Positions 43,989-52,795 of a stretch of 59,068 nt of DNA are shown piece after piece (the first letter of the stretch is position 1; each line of letters starts with the position of its first letter). The notes beneath the pieces are model-generated. The model did no database searches, was not told where the DNA came from, and saw nothing but the letters and a program-made list of their open reading frames with translations. The DNA comes from Ruminococcus sp. (GTDB lineage Bacteria > Bacillota > Clostridia > Oscillospirales > Ruminococcaceae). The position numbers and the translations under genes were made by a program. The DNA is taken from NCBI RefSeq assembly GCF_024691275.1, contig NZ_JAILNU010000033.1, positions 1 to 59,068 on the forward strand. The letters are read 5' to 3'.

Positions 43989-46484
43989 TCATCTGTATTT
44001 TTTTGTGTTGAGTATCCTTATGGAATTGAATATGAGCAACATTGCTGTGCCTGAATCGGCAAATACAGCAAGCCACATATTCGGGTGACCGATAAGACCG
44101 AGTACAAGCACAACAGCTTTTATTGCAAGAGCAAATATGATATTCTCATAGGAGATGCGAAGAGTCTTGTCGGCAATTCTCTTTGCCTTTACGACTGCTT
44201 CAGGCTCAGAGTTCATAAATACGGCATCTGATGCTTCAAGGGCAAGGTCAGAACCGCTCTGCATAGCTCCGCCAACGTCTGCGCCTGCAAGAACAGGTCC
44301 GTCGTTGAAGCCATCGCCTACGAACATTACAGCGCCGCTTTCTTTTCGGATACGCTCTATTTCGGCGAGTTTTCCGTCAGGAAGAAGGTCGCCTTTTACT
44401 GAGTCGATACCGAGCTGCTGTGCCATAACGGAAGCATTTTCGGATTTGTCTCCTGTGAGCATAACAGTTTTTACGCCCATAGCCTTGAGCTGTGAAATTG
44501 CAGATGCAGAGGACTTCTTAACTGTATCCGAAACGATTATCCTTCCTGCGATCTTACCGTCAACGGCTACATACACAACGCTGCCGAGAGCAGTTTTCTC
44601 GTCAGGAACGGGGATACTGTTTTCGTTCATGAGACGCTCGTTACCGCAGAGTATATTTCTTCCGTGAACGGAAGCCGATATGCCGCGACCTGCTATCTCG
44701 CTTGCTGATTCAGGCTCAGTGAGAGTTATATCTTTGCTGCGGCAGTAGTCTGTTATGCTTTCCGCAACGGGGTGTGTGGAGCTCTGCTCGCAGCTTCCGC
44801 AAATTGCAAGGAGCTCGTTTTCGCTTATATTGGCATAAGTTTTTATATCTGTAACTGTAAAGCTTCCGTTTGTGAGAGTTCCTGTCTTATCGAATGCGAT
44901 AGCTTTTATCTTGCCGAGTGCTTCGATAGCGTTTCCGCCCTTAAAGAGGATACCGAGTTTTGAAGCAGCACCGATACCTGAGAAATATGCCAGTGGAACA
45001 CTGAGTACAAGTGCGCACGGGCAGCTTATTACCAGGAATGTAAGTGCCGAATAGATCCATTTGCTCCAGTTTCCTGTGATAAGTGACGGGATAATAGCGG
45101 TTGCAAGAGCTATTGCGATGACAATAGGTGTATACACCTTTGCAAAACGAGTGATAAAGCGGTCTATCTTTGGCTTTGTTGCAGAAGCGTCCTCGACTGC
45201 CTGAGCGATCTTTGATATCATGGAATCGGCAGCAGCAGCTGTTGCTCTGAGTGTAAATGTCTCGGAAAGGTTTATGCAGCCGGACATAACCTCGTCACCT
45301 TTGCGGACCGTCACGGGGACAGGTTCACCGTTTACAGCAGATGTATCGATTCTTGATTCACCTGATTCCACGATGCCGTCGGCAGCGATTCGCTCGCCGG
45401 CTTTTATGCGCAGAATATCGCCTACTTCTATCTCGTCAGAATCAATGCGTACAAATTCGCCGTTCCTGAGCACATCGGCTTCTTCGACCTTTAGTCCGGC
45501 AACGTCAGTGATAGCCTTTCGGCTGCGTTCAACGGCGTAATCCTCGAAGAGCTCACCAATGCGGAAGAAAAGGACAACTCCTACTGCTTCGGCATACTCT
45601 CCGAGAGCAAAAGCGCCGATCGTGGCAGCTGTCATGAGAAAATTCTCGTCGAAGAAATTCTTCGCCTTGATATTTTTTAGTGTAGAGAGAAGAACATTCG
45701 AGCCGAGTATAAGATAAGCAGCTGCAAAGAGCACTAAGTTCAGGATCTTGATATCAGCAGTTTTTTCACAGATGACAGCTGCTGCAAAAAAAGCAATTCC
45801 ACAGATAAGCGGGATAATTTCATGCTTTAAGCCGCCTTTTTCGTGTGAATGTGTATGAGATCTGGAAGACTCTGAGCTTTGATGTTCATGCTCATGGTCG
45901 TGACCGCAGCTGCATTCGCTGTCGTGATGGTGTTGTTCGTGTTTCTCGTGTTTGTGAGCATTTTCAGCAGGGGAAAAGGTAACACCTGCTTCAAAGGAGT
46001 TTGCGATGCTGTTGATAGTTTCAAGGAAGTTTTCGGGCAGCTCTCCGTGAATTTTAAGCTTTCGCATCGGGAAGTTCAGTACAGCCGAATCAACGTATTC
46101 AAGCTGTTGAATGGCTTCTTCTATTTTAGAACCGCAGTGAGCGCAGCCAAGGTCGTTCACTGTGAAAATCTTTTCGCAATGACCGTCACCGCTGTGTTCA
46201 TGTTCATGATCGTGACCGCAGTCGCATTCGCCGTCGTGGTGATGATGCTCATGGTGTTCATGAGCTTTTTCAATAGGCGAGAACGTAACGCCTGCTTCGA
46301 TAGAGTTTGCGATCTTATTGATCGTTGCAAGGAATGTGTCTGTTAGATCGCCGCATATTTTGATCTTTCGCATGGGGAAGTTCAGAACGGCAGATTCCAC
46401 ACATTCAAGTTTGCTTATAGCTTCTTCTATTTTGGCTCCGCAGTGAGCGCAGCCAAGGTTGTTAACGGAAAAGTATTTCTCCAT
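43989..46484 (-). CDS. Zn/Cd/Pb P1B-type ATPase with duplicated HMA/His-rich modules
   Basis: 831 residues. Two N-terminal heavy-metal-associated domains (each with GCAHCG), near residues 11-16 and 114-119, are each followed by a His/Asp/Cys-rich tail (HEHHEHHHHD, ECDCGHDHEHEH). The core has about eight membrane helices; CPC in the metal-binding membrane helix near 486, the phosphorylation site DKTGTL near 530, THPVAES (HP motif) and GDGFNDGP near 720. This is the ZntA/CadA group exporting Zn, Cd or Pb. AAGGAC precedes the ATG. The upstream region holds an ArsR-type palindrome over the transcription start, so metal-relieved repression is likely; no arsR gene is in the window. Confidence 0.93.
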   Translation of the reverse strand: MEKYFSVNNLGCAHCGAKIEEAISKLECVESAVLNFPMRKIKICGDLTDTFLATINKIANSIEAGVTFSPIEKAHEHHEHHHHDGECDCGHDHEHEHSGDGHCEKIFTVNDLGCAHCGSKIEEAIQQLEYVDSAVLNFPMRKLKIHGELPENFLETINSIANSFEAGVTFSPAENAHKHEKHEQHHHDSECSCGHDHEHEHQSSESSRSHTHSHEKGGLKHEIIPLICGIAFFAAAVICEKTADIKILNLVLFAAAYLILGSNVLLSTLKNIKAKNFFDENFLMTAATIGAFALGEYAEAVGVVLFFRIGELFEDYAVERSRKAITDVAGLKVEEADVLRNGEFVRIDSDEIEVGDILRIKAGERIAADGIVESGESRIDTSAVNGEPVPVTVRKGDEVMSGCINLSETFTLRATAAAADSMISKIAQAVEDASATKPKIDRFITRFAKVYTPIVIAIALATAIIPSLITGNWSKWIYSALTFLVISCPCALVLSVPLAYFSGIGAASKLGILFKGGNAIEALGKIKAIAFDKTGTLTNGSFTVTDIKTYANISENELLAICGSCEQSSTHPVAESITDYCRSKDITLTEPESASEIAGRGISASVHGRNILCGNERLMNENSIPVPDEKTALGSVVYVAVDGKIAGRIIVSDTVKKSSASAISQLKAMGVKTVMLTGDKSENASVMAQQLGIDSVKGDLLPDGKLAEIERIRKESGAVMFVGDGFNDGPVLAGADVGGAMQSGSDLALEASDAVFMNSEPEAVVKAKRIADKTLRISYENIIFALAIKAVVLVLGLIGHPNMWLAVFADSGTAMLLIFNSIRILNTKKYR

Positions 46485-46503
46485 AAGACCACTGTCCTTT
46501 CAT

Positions 46504-46523
46504 ATATGAACGGTTGTTCATAT
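46504..46523. promoter_or_regulatory. ArsR/SmtB-type operator upstream of the ATPase
   Basis: ATATGAAC-GGTT-GTTCATAT, a perfect 8-4-8 inverted repeat around the predicted transcription start. TGAAC/GTTCA half-sites with AT flanks are the pattern bound by CadC/CzrA/SmtB metal sensors. Confidence 0.7.
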
Positions 46524-46527
46524 GATT

Positions 46528-46556
46528 AATATATCATAAATTGACGTGTTTGTCAA
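46528..46556 (-). promoter_or_regulatory. Promoter of the P-type ATPase gene
   Basis: Minus-strand TTGACA-N17-TATATT, immediately upstream of the operator. Confidence 0.85.
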
Positions 46557-46574
46557 TAGCTTACAAGGATTTTC

Positions 46575-46603
46575 TTGCAATTTTTGATATTAAATGATAT
46601 AAT
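46575..46603 (+). promoter_or_regulatory. Promoter of the sigma/anti-sigma operon
   Basis: TTGCAA-N17-TATAAT, back-to-back with the ATPase promoter. It gives a leader of about 160 nt before the sigma gene, in which I see only a short GAAC / GTTC inverted repeat. Confidence 0.7.
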
Positions 46604-46769
46604 TTGTTTGTGCCGAACATTTTTCGTTCAAAAATTTATGAATACTTACAAAATTCTTTTGAAAAACTTCGTCTTTTTCGGCTTCTGAAATCACTTATAT
46701 ATGAATGCTTTCAAATACACATGTGAGGAAGGCTGTGTCCTATGGCAAAACAGCAAAAGGAGTGATATC

Positions 46770-47363
46770 ATGAATGCCGACATTAAAGCTATTAGCGGAG
46801 GTGACGGGAAGATTTTACCATTTTTCACTCAGATTACCGCATCAAACAGTGCGGATAACAGTATAAATGAGCTTATCATGAGCTGCTCCGAGTCAAAAGA
46901 GAGCCTGAGTAAGCTGTATACCATGTTTAAGGACAGCGTTTTTGCTGTGGCATTCAGTATTACTTCCGATTATCATCTATCAGAGGACTGCGTTATCGAG
47001 ACCTTTGTCAGACTGCCAAGAGTCAAGCGTTTTTCCGCAGTAAAAGGGGATGGCAAGGGATTTATCCTCACAATTGCCCGCAACGTTGCATTAGAGCTTA
47101 GCCGAAAATACAAAAAAGAGGCTGAAAACTATATTATTCAGACCATTGGCGAGGCAGACAAGACTGTCGAGGACAGTATTTACATAAATCAGCTTCTCAA
47201 AGGTCTTAACGACAAACAGCGTCAGACGGTAGTGCTGAGGTGCTGTGTCGATATGACGTTCAAGGAGATAGCTAAAATAATGAAATGTCCTGAATCTACC
47301 GTAAAATCAAGGTATAAGAAGGCTATTTCAATATTGCAGGAAAAGGCAGGTGACGACCAGTGA
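46770..47363 (+). CDS. ECF-type RNA polymerase sigma factor
   Basis: 197 residues. Region 2 (ESLSKLYTMFKDSVFAVAFSITSDYHLSEDCVIETFVRL) and region 4 (LNDKQRQTVVLRCCVDMTFKEIAKIMKCPESTVKSRYKKAISIL) are clear, with no region 1 or 3, so it is an extracytoplasmic-function sigma factor. The start at 46770 has AAGGAGTG before it; an in-frame ATG at 46701 lacks a ribosome site. The GTGA overlap with the next gene pairs it with an anti-sigma-like membrane protein. Confidence 0.9.
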   Translation: MNADIKAISGGDGKILPFFTQITASNSADNSINELIMSCSESKESLSKLYTMFKDSVFAVAFSITSDYHLSEDCVIETFVRLPRVKRFSAVKGDGKGFILTIARNVALELSRKYKKEAENYIIQTIGEADKTVEDSIYINQLLKGLNDKQRQTVVLRCCVDMTFKEIAKIMKCPESTVKSRYKKAISILQEKAGDDQ

Positions 47364-48649
47364 ATAAGAAAAATGAGCTTGTTGATAATACTGAGTTTGA
47401 ACAGGAACTCAAAGATAAAATGAAGGAGCTTTCTTCGTCGGTCGATTGCTTTGGCAAAATATCTGCAAGAGCTTTTCCGGAAAAGGAGTCGTTTTTTTCA
47501 GATAGCGAGTTTACCGTAAGTGACCTTGAAAACGTAACAGGAAAGCGCAGAACGCCGCCATTCATGAAGTGGGCTGCTGTTGCAGCTGCGGCAGTGATAT
47601 GCGTATGTGTTTTACCTAAAACAGCTCCGTTTCGGGATTTTCTTGCACAACTCGGAAATAACGGAGACAATGAATACAGCCTGCTGGTTTCAGAGATACT
47701 GAACGAGACCTCAAAGGAAGGATATACAGTTTGTGACATACCGTTGAACAGATATATTGATTATGGTTTGTTGGTCGATCCGCATTATGATTGTCCGTTC
47801 GGTCAAAGTGACAATACAGATGCAAAGGTGAGACTTTTTGTAAGAACATATAACGATATACAGACAAATCAGATATATGCCATTGAGTATACAGGTAATT
47901 TCACAGATCATAGTTTTCTTGCAGCTGCGAGATCGGAGGCAACTTTTTCAGATAAAGAGCTTGAAGAGATATACAAAGAAATCAAAATGACGGAGATGTC
48001 GTTTAAAGCTGAAGAAGCTGTTAAAAATGCATTCACAAGTGATGGGACCGGCGTTTTAGTTGACAAGAACGATATCAGGACAGGTGTTGCATCATATGAA
48101 AAACAGCAGATATTCAAGCTTGGCAGCGAGATAATGTTACTGAATACAGATGTGGTATATTCTTGTCCGATAGAGGGTGAAACATATGGGTATGACATAT
48201 CATGCGGAAAGCTGGTAAATGATTCATTTGTGAGCGTAAGTATACCTTCATCGGAAGAATTATGGAAGTGTTCGCTGGATTACAACGACGATTCGGCGTT
48301 TCCGAAAGAGAAGAGTACAAAGTTTGTACGAAAAAATTATTTCTCACTGCCAAAATCGGCAGATGAATATAATACTATAAACTGCTTTAAGCCGTTTGAG
48401 CTTGCAGGCGAGAAATTATTAGATGACACTCTCCAGACATTTGGTGACTCTGAAAACAGATACGGAATGCTGCTTACGCCTGCATTTCCTGATATGAAGA
48501 AAAGTATGCGCTTTTATATGTCGAATATGTACTTTTATTATTCTTCTGACAGTGATCCGACGGTCAAGTTTATTATTGACGGACCTCAGACCAATACAAG
48601 TTTCTACATTCATCACTCTGATCTGGAAAACAGCCTGTATAATGGTTGA
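47360..48649 (+). CDS. Probable membrane anti-sigma factor with unknown C-terminal domain
   Basis: 429 residues from GTG 47360, overlapping the sigma gene by four bases. An acidic, mostly helical cytoplasmic part (about 70 residues) is followed by one membrane helix (MKWAAVAAAAVICVCVLP, near 70-87) and about 340 residues that would lie outside. The exterior part is not recognised; it is beta-rich with several Cys residues and repeated DPHYDCP-like loops. Gene order and topology fit a regulator that holds the sigma factor at the membrane and senses an envelope signal. No zinc anti-sigma HxxxCxxC motif is seen. Confidence 0.75.
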   Translation: MNKKNELVDNTEFEQELKDKMKELSSSVDCFGKISARAFPEKESFFSDSEFTVSDLENVTGKRRTPPFMKWAAVAAAAVICVCVLPKTAPFRDFLAQLGNNGDNEYSLLVSEILNETSKEGYTVCDIPLNRYIDYGLLVDPHYDCPFGQSDNTDAKVRLFVRTYNDIQTNQIYAIEYTGNFTDHSFLAAARSEATFSDKELEEIYKEIKMTEMSFKAEEAVKNAFTSDGTGVLVDKNDIRTGVASYEKQQIFKLGSEIMLLNTDVVYSCPIEGETYGYDISCGKLVNDSFVSVSIPSSEELWKCSLDYNDDSAFPKEKSTKFVRKNYFSLPKSADEYNTINCFKPFELAGEKLLDDTLQTFGDSENRYGMLLTPAFPDMKKSMRFYMSNMYFYYSSDSDPTVKFIIDGPQTNTSFYIHHSDLENSLYNG

Positions 48650-48676
48650 GCAGACACATTACAAAAGAAAGATAAC

Positions 48677-48780
48677 AAACAGCCCATAAGTAAAAGTTGG
48701 TACTCATATAGAAGTTTTTACGTGAGATATTGAGTGTAAAGTTCTATATGAGCACACCGCTTATGCTTATGGGCTGTTTT
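48677..48780. repeat. Palindromic element B nested in a terminator hairpin
   Basis: Outer arms ACAGCCCATAAG / CTTATGGGCTGT at 48679-48690 and 48766-48777 with a T-run on the plus side act as terminator of the sigma/anti-sigma operon. Inside, GTACTCATATAGAA pairs with TTCTATATGAGCAC and the tip holds ACGTGAGATATTGAG and GTGTAAAG. The core matches element A (41613-41752) almost base for base apart from A's extra 39-nt hairpin. Confidence 0.75.
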
Positions 48781-48782
48781 GA

Positions 48783-48816
48783 CAAAAAAATGCTGTCTGC
48801 GGCTTATGCAGACAGC
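48783..48816 (-). terminator. Terminator of the MATE pump gene
   Basis: On the minus strand GCTGTCTGC / GCAGACAGC with a 7-nt loop is followed by A and seven T residues. A further imperfect hairpin (CGACTG / CAGTCG, 48846-48874) lies between it and the stop codon. Confidence 0.9.
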
Positions 48817-48870
48817 GGAGGTCAGGAGTGATTAAGGGTTTAATATTGATCGACTGAAAAACAGTCGGGA

Positions 48871-50235
48871 TCAAGCAGCAGTTTTGATCTCGTTACGTCT
48901 TATGGACTTGTGACCGAGATTCTTGTTAAGCGTGTATTCAAATGCGGACATATTGAGCAGAAGTGCTCCTATCCATGCAGAAGCTTCAGCATATGCCGTA
49001 GCACTGAATCCGAGAACAGGTATGAACAGCGCTATGACAGAGATGCGGAGAGCCATTTCAACTATGCCCGATATCATTGGCACAAGCGGCTTTCCAAAGC
49101 CCTGACAGCCGTTTCTGAATACGAAGAGGTAATCCACACCAAACAGGAAGATACCGCATATAGGCAGATAGGTCTTTGCAATGCTCACTGTTTCAGCGTT
49201 GTTTACCATTATTCTTGCAAGGGCTTCAGGGAAGAAGACCATTACTGTACCAAGCAGCACATATGCTGCTGTTGCAATGGCGATACATACATGAAGTCCC
49301 TCGCGGATACGGTCAAACCTTCCTGCACCGTAGTTCTGGCTGGTGAATGCGGACATAGCGAATCCGGCAGTGCAGGCAGGCTGCATAAAGAGGTTGATGA
49401 ACTTGCTGCAAGCTGAATATGCAGTCGTGTAAGCAACTCCGAGACCGTTTACGAAGTACTGGATCACCATACAGCCTACTGCTGTTATGGAGTTCATGAG
49501 TGCCATTGGCAGACCGTTTTTGAAAAGCTCTCTATACAGAGCTTTGTTCCCCTGAAAGTCAGCTTTTGTGATATCAAGAACATCTATATTTCTTATCCTG
49601 CGCCAGCAGATATATGCAGATACGACCTGCGATAATATCGTTGCAATTGCAGCACCCTCAACACCTGTTTTTAAAACGAAGATGCAGAAGGTATCAAGTA
49701 TGATATTTACGATCGTGGAAATTATGATCGCTATGAAAGGTGTCTTACTGTCGCCCAGAGCCCTGAGTATGCACGAACAGAGATTATACGCTATAGTTGC
49801 GATCAGTCCGCCGAATACAAAGTATCCGTATACAAGACCGTCGTGCATTATAGCATCATCTGTTCTGAGCATACGCAGGACAGGCTTTAATGAAACCATG
49901 CTGAGAGTAGTAAGAATTATAGCAATTATAAAGCAAAGGAGTGCCGAAGATGCTACCGAGCGGCGGAGCTTTTCGTAGTTTTTTGCGCCGAAGCTCTGGG
50001 CAGCTATTACAGAAAAGCCGTTGGCAAGTCCCATTGAAAAACCGAATATCAGGAATGTAAGAGAGGACATATTTCCTACGGCGGCAAGTGCATTGTCACC
50101 GAGGCCATTTCCGACTATGGCTGTATCCGCTATGTTGTACATCTGCTGAAGCATATTGGTCAGCAGCATCGGAAAATAAAATTTTAAAATAAGGCTTGAA
50201 ACTTTTCCCTGTGTAAGGTCGTTGACTTTAGCCAT
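48871..50235 (-). CDS. MATE-family multidrug/sodium antiporter
   Basis: 454 residues, 12 predicted membrane helices in two related halves. The N-terminal LKFYFPMLLTNMLQQMYNIADTAIVGNGLG is characteristic of the DinF/NorM-like MATE exporters common in Clostridia, which extrude cationic drugs or metabolites with Na+ or H+. AGGAGGCG precedes the ATG at 50235. It is divergent from the AraC-family gene with overlapping promoters, so the AraC protein is a plausible regulator. Confidence 0.9.
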   Translation of the reverse strand: MAKVNDLTQGKVSSLILKFYFPMLLTNMLQQMYNIADTAIVGNGLGDNALAAVGNMSSLTFLIFGFSMGLANGFSVIAAQSFGAKNYEKLRRSVASSALLCFIIAIILTTLSMVSLKPVLRMLRTDDAIMHDGLVYGYFVFGGLIATIAYNLCSCILRALGDSKTPFIAIIISTIVNIILDTFCIFVLKTGVEGAAIATILSQVVSAYICWRRIRNIDVLDITKADFQGNKALYRELFKNGLPMALMNSITAVGCMVIQYFVNGLGVAYTTAYSACSKFINLFMQPACTAGFAMSAFTSQNYGAGRFDRIREGLHVCIAIATAAYVLLGTVMVFFPEALARIMVNNAETVSIAKTYLPICGIFLFGVDYLFVFRNGCQGFGKPLVPMISGIVEMALRISVIALFIPVLGFSATAYAEASAWIGALLLNMSAFEYTLNKNLGHKSIRRNEIKTAA

Positions 50236-50312
50236 ATCAGCGCCTCCTTTGAAGCGTTAATTTATCATTTCTTCTTTTCACTGTCATATATTATATTCAA
50301 TGGAGCTCATAA

Positions 50313-50342
50313 ATTATATCAGAAATATTGCTTTTATATCAA
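50313..50342 (-). promoter_or_regulatory. Promoter of the MATE gene
   Basis: Minus-strand TTGATA-N18-TATAAT. It overlaps the plus-strand AraC promoter (50328-50356), so the two are likely to compete. Confidence 0.6.
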
Positions 50343-50356
50343 AAATGAGCTATAAT
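50328..50356 (+). promoter_or_regulatory. Promoter of the AraC-family operon
   Basis: TTGCTT-N17-TATAAT. An inverted repeat AGCTCAT (50304-50310) / ATGAGCT (50345-50351) spans the intergenic centre and may be a regulator site. Confidence 0.65.
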
Positions 50357-50387
50357 AGAAGTGCAATATTATTATCGGGGTGAGCTT

Positions 50388-51155
50388 ATGAAAACAGATC
50401 GTGACCTCAATTACAGGCTCTATTTGCAGAAAAATGACGGATTTACACGCAATCCCTTTGAACAGGAGCTGAAATTCTACAGAACTATCCAGTCAGGCGA
50501 TGTTGAAGGCATCAGGGAGCTTTATGCAGCAGCGCGCAGAAACTTTGCGGAGGGAAAGGGAACTCTTTCATCTGATCCTGTAAGGAATATAATGTATCAT
50601 TTTGTTACTGCGGTCGCACTTATCGCAAGATTCTGCGTAGAGGACGGACTGCCGCACGATGTTGCATATACTCTGAGCGATATATATATCCAGAGAGCAG
50701 ACAAAATGAACGATGTCAATGCGATTTTAGACCTTCTGGGAGATATGCAGATAGATTTTGCCGAGAGAATGAAAAAACTCAAAAAGGAAAACGTTATCTC
50801 ACTTCATGTACGCAGGTGTATTGACTACATATATGAGCATTTGCATGAGGAGCTTACATTAAATGTTCTGTCGGAGCACGTCGGGCTGAATCCGTCATAT
50901 CTTTCAAAGCTCTTCTCAAAGGAAACAGGCATGAGTGTCAAGTCTTTTGTTATAAGGGAGAAAGTCAGAACAGCGGAGAATCTTCTGAAAAATTCGGATT
51001 TTTCATGTCTTGACATTTCGCTTGCCCTTGGATTTTCGTCACAGAGCGCCTTCATAAGCACATTCAGGAAACAGGTCGGAATGACACCCAAAAAATACAG
51101 AGAGTTGCACTATATGGACGTTATCGAGGATATAGGAGGGAAGAAGAAAATATGA
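50388..51155 (+). CDS. AraC-family transcriptional regulator
   Basis: 255 residues. The C-terminal about 100 residues carry the double helix-turn-helix of AraC/XylS proteins (LTLNVLSEHVGLNPSYLSKLFSKETG and ISLALGFSSQSAFISTFRKQVGMTPKKYR). The N-terminal 150 residues are all-helical and not a cupin, the form seen in clostridial YSIRK-type or helical-sensor AraC regulators. GGGGTGAG precedes the ATG. Its stop overlaps the start of the glycosyltransferase gene. Candidate targets are the divergent MATE pump and its own operon. Confidence 0.9.
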   Translation: MKTDRDLNYRLYLQKNDGFTRNPFEQELKFYRTIQSGDVEGIRELYAAARRNFAEGKGTLSSDPVRNIMYHFVTAVALIARFCVEDGLPHDVAYTLSDIYIQRADKMNDVNAILDLLGDMQIDFAERMKKLKKENVISLHVRRCIDYIYEHLHEELTLNVLSEHVGLNPSYLSKLFSKETGMSVKSFVIREKVRTAENLLKNSDFSCLDISLALGFSSQSAFISTFRKQVGMTPKKYRELHYMDVIEDIGGKKKI

Positions 51156-52795
51156 ATGATACAGTAAAAAGAAAAGATCTCATAACAGCAGTTGTTGTGA
51201 CAGTTATTGTGAATATCATTGTTATTGTTGGACTGTACTTCCACGAACCGTGGTTCGACGAGGCTCAGGCTTATCTTATTGCAAGAGATTCGTCTCTTCA
51301 TGATATCATACTTCACTGGACGCATTACGAGGGACACCCTCCGCTGTGGCATTTGCTCTTAAAATGCGGAATAACCATTGGACTTCCCTTTGAAACTGCA
51401 TTAAAGCTGCTTAATCTCATCTTTGTTGAAGCTGTTTTGCTGATGATCGAGTTCTTTTCGCCGTTCAGCAGGATCACAAAGATCATGATACCTGCAAGCT
51501 TCTATCTGCTGTACCAGTACAGTGTTGTGTCGCGTCCGTATATGATGCTGCTCTTTGCCTGTCTGCTTGCGGCTGTATTTTACGGAAAGCGGTATGAAAA
51601 GCCGATGAGATATACAGCTGCGCTGTTATTTATGTGTCTGACTCATTCATATGGTCTTGCATTTGCAGGGGGGATCATTATTGCTGATATGGCGGGTGAA
51701 GCAATAAGAGAACGCAGCGTCGGCAAAATGGCAGCCCGCATCATAAAATGCAAAAAGCTGCTTGTATGCTATGTTTTCCTGCTTATGGGAGCACTTGCTA
51801 TTATAGCTGAGATAATGCCGTATTCCGACACTTTTGCTATGAATCGAGTAGTTGCATCGGATAACAAAGGCTTTTTTGCCTGTTATCTGCTGAGCTGGCT
51901 GTTTATCCCTTCGGAGAATCTTGTTACATCATTTTCCTCTGAGATAATGTATATGAGCGAGGAAGCGAACCCGATAAGTGAGCTTATCGCTGCCGGGATA
52001 ATATCGCTCATTATCTGGACGATACTGTTTATGATATGCAAAAAGAGAAGAATGCTCTCAGAAATGTTCATTCCGTATGCTTGTATCGCTGTTCTGACCT
52101 CAATGTACATAAAGCCGCATCATTTCGGTATCTTCATAATGTATATGCTGTTTGTTCTGTGGACTGCTGCGGAAAAGGAAAGGATAACGCTTTCGGAATT
52201 CACCGAGCCTATAAAGAAGGCAGGAATGTCTGAGAAAATGTCAAGGGGTATCGTGTTAACAGCTGTCATCGTTTTTTCAGCGGTAAATGTATTCTGGAAC
52301 GGTATGAGCTATTACAACGAGATAAAAAAAGTATATGATCCTGCATCATCTCTTGCACAGTGGATAAAGAAGTACGATCTTCAGGACAGGACGCTCCTGA
52401 CGACATGGGAAAAAAGCGACCCGCATATCTTTAACGGCGCAAGTGTGGCTTCAAACGCATACTTTGACAAGAATATCTACTATAATATGTACAATGGACT
52501 GTCGTTCCTGTCTCATGTGGTATGTACCGAAGATGTTTTCGCTGAGGAGGCAAAAGAAATAAGCTTGCATGGAGCTCCTGATTTTATGATATGCGATGTG
52601 CCTGTAGAAACATCATACGTGTGCGAGACCCTTGGCTTTAATGAGAAGTATATCGCAATAGCATTTACAGGTGTCGGTGACAGGATATTCAAGGACAAAA
52701 CAGATAAAACGGATATATACGTAATGTGTACTGCTGAAACATATAGAGAACTCTACGGTAAAGACTATGAAGTACAAACATATAAAAACAGCTGA
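51152..52795 (+). CDS. GT-C fold membrane glycosyltransferase (GT39/PMT-like)
   Basis: 547 residues with about 11-13 membrane helices and a C-terminal loop domain. EPWFDEAQAYLIAR puts a catalytic-type Asp-Glu pair at residues 36-37 in the first exterior loop, and EGHPPLWHLLL follows at about 57, the pattern of dolichyl/undecaprenyl-phosphate-sugar dependent mannosyltransferases. It would transfer a sugar from a lipid carrier on the outer face. Acceptor unknown. ATGA overlap with the AraC gene and a 29-base overlap with sfsA make this a translationally coupled chain. Confidence 0.8.
   Translation: MNDTVKRKDLITAVVVTVIVNIIVIVGLYFHEPWFDEAQAYLIARDSSLHDIILHWTHYEGHPPLWHLLLKCGITIGLPFETALKLLNLIFVEAVLLMIEFFSPFSRITKIMIPASFYLLYQYSVVSRPYMMLLFACLLAAVFYGKRYEKPMRYTAALLFMCLTHSYGLAFAGGIIIADMAGEAIRERSVGKMAARIIKCKKLLVCYVFLLMGALAIIAEIMPYSDTFAMNRVVASDNKGFFACYLLSWLFIPSENLVTSFSSEIMYMSEEANPISELIAAGIISLIIWTILFMICKKRRMLSEMFIPYACIAVLTSMYIKPHHFGIFIMYMLFVLWTAAEKERITLSEFTEPIKKAGMSEKMSRGIVLTAVIVFSAVNVFWNGMSYYNEIKKVYDPASSLAQWIKKYDLQDRTLLTTWEKSDPHIFNGASVASNAYFDKNIYYNMYNGLSFLSHVVCTEDVFAEEAKEISLHGAPDFMICDVPVETSYVCETLGFNEKYIAIAFTGVGDRIFKDKTDKTDIYVMCTAETYRELYGKDYEVQTYKNS

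Noticed and set aside
46701..46769. Upstream in-frame start for the ECF sigma factor
   Set aside because: No ribosome site before 46701, while AAGGAGTG lies correctly before 46770.
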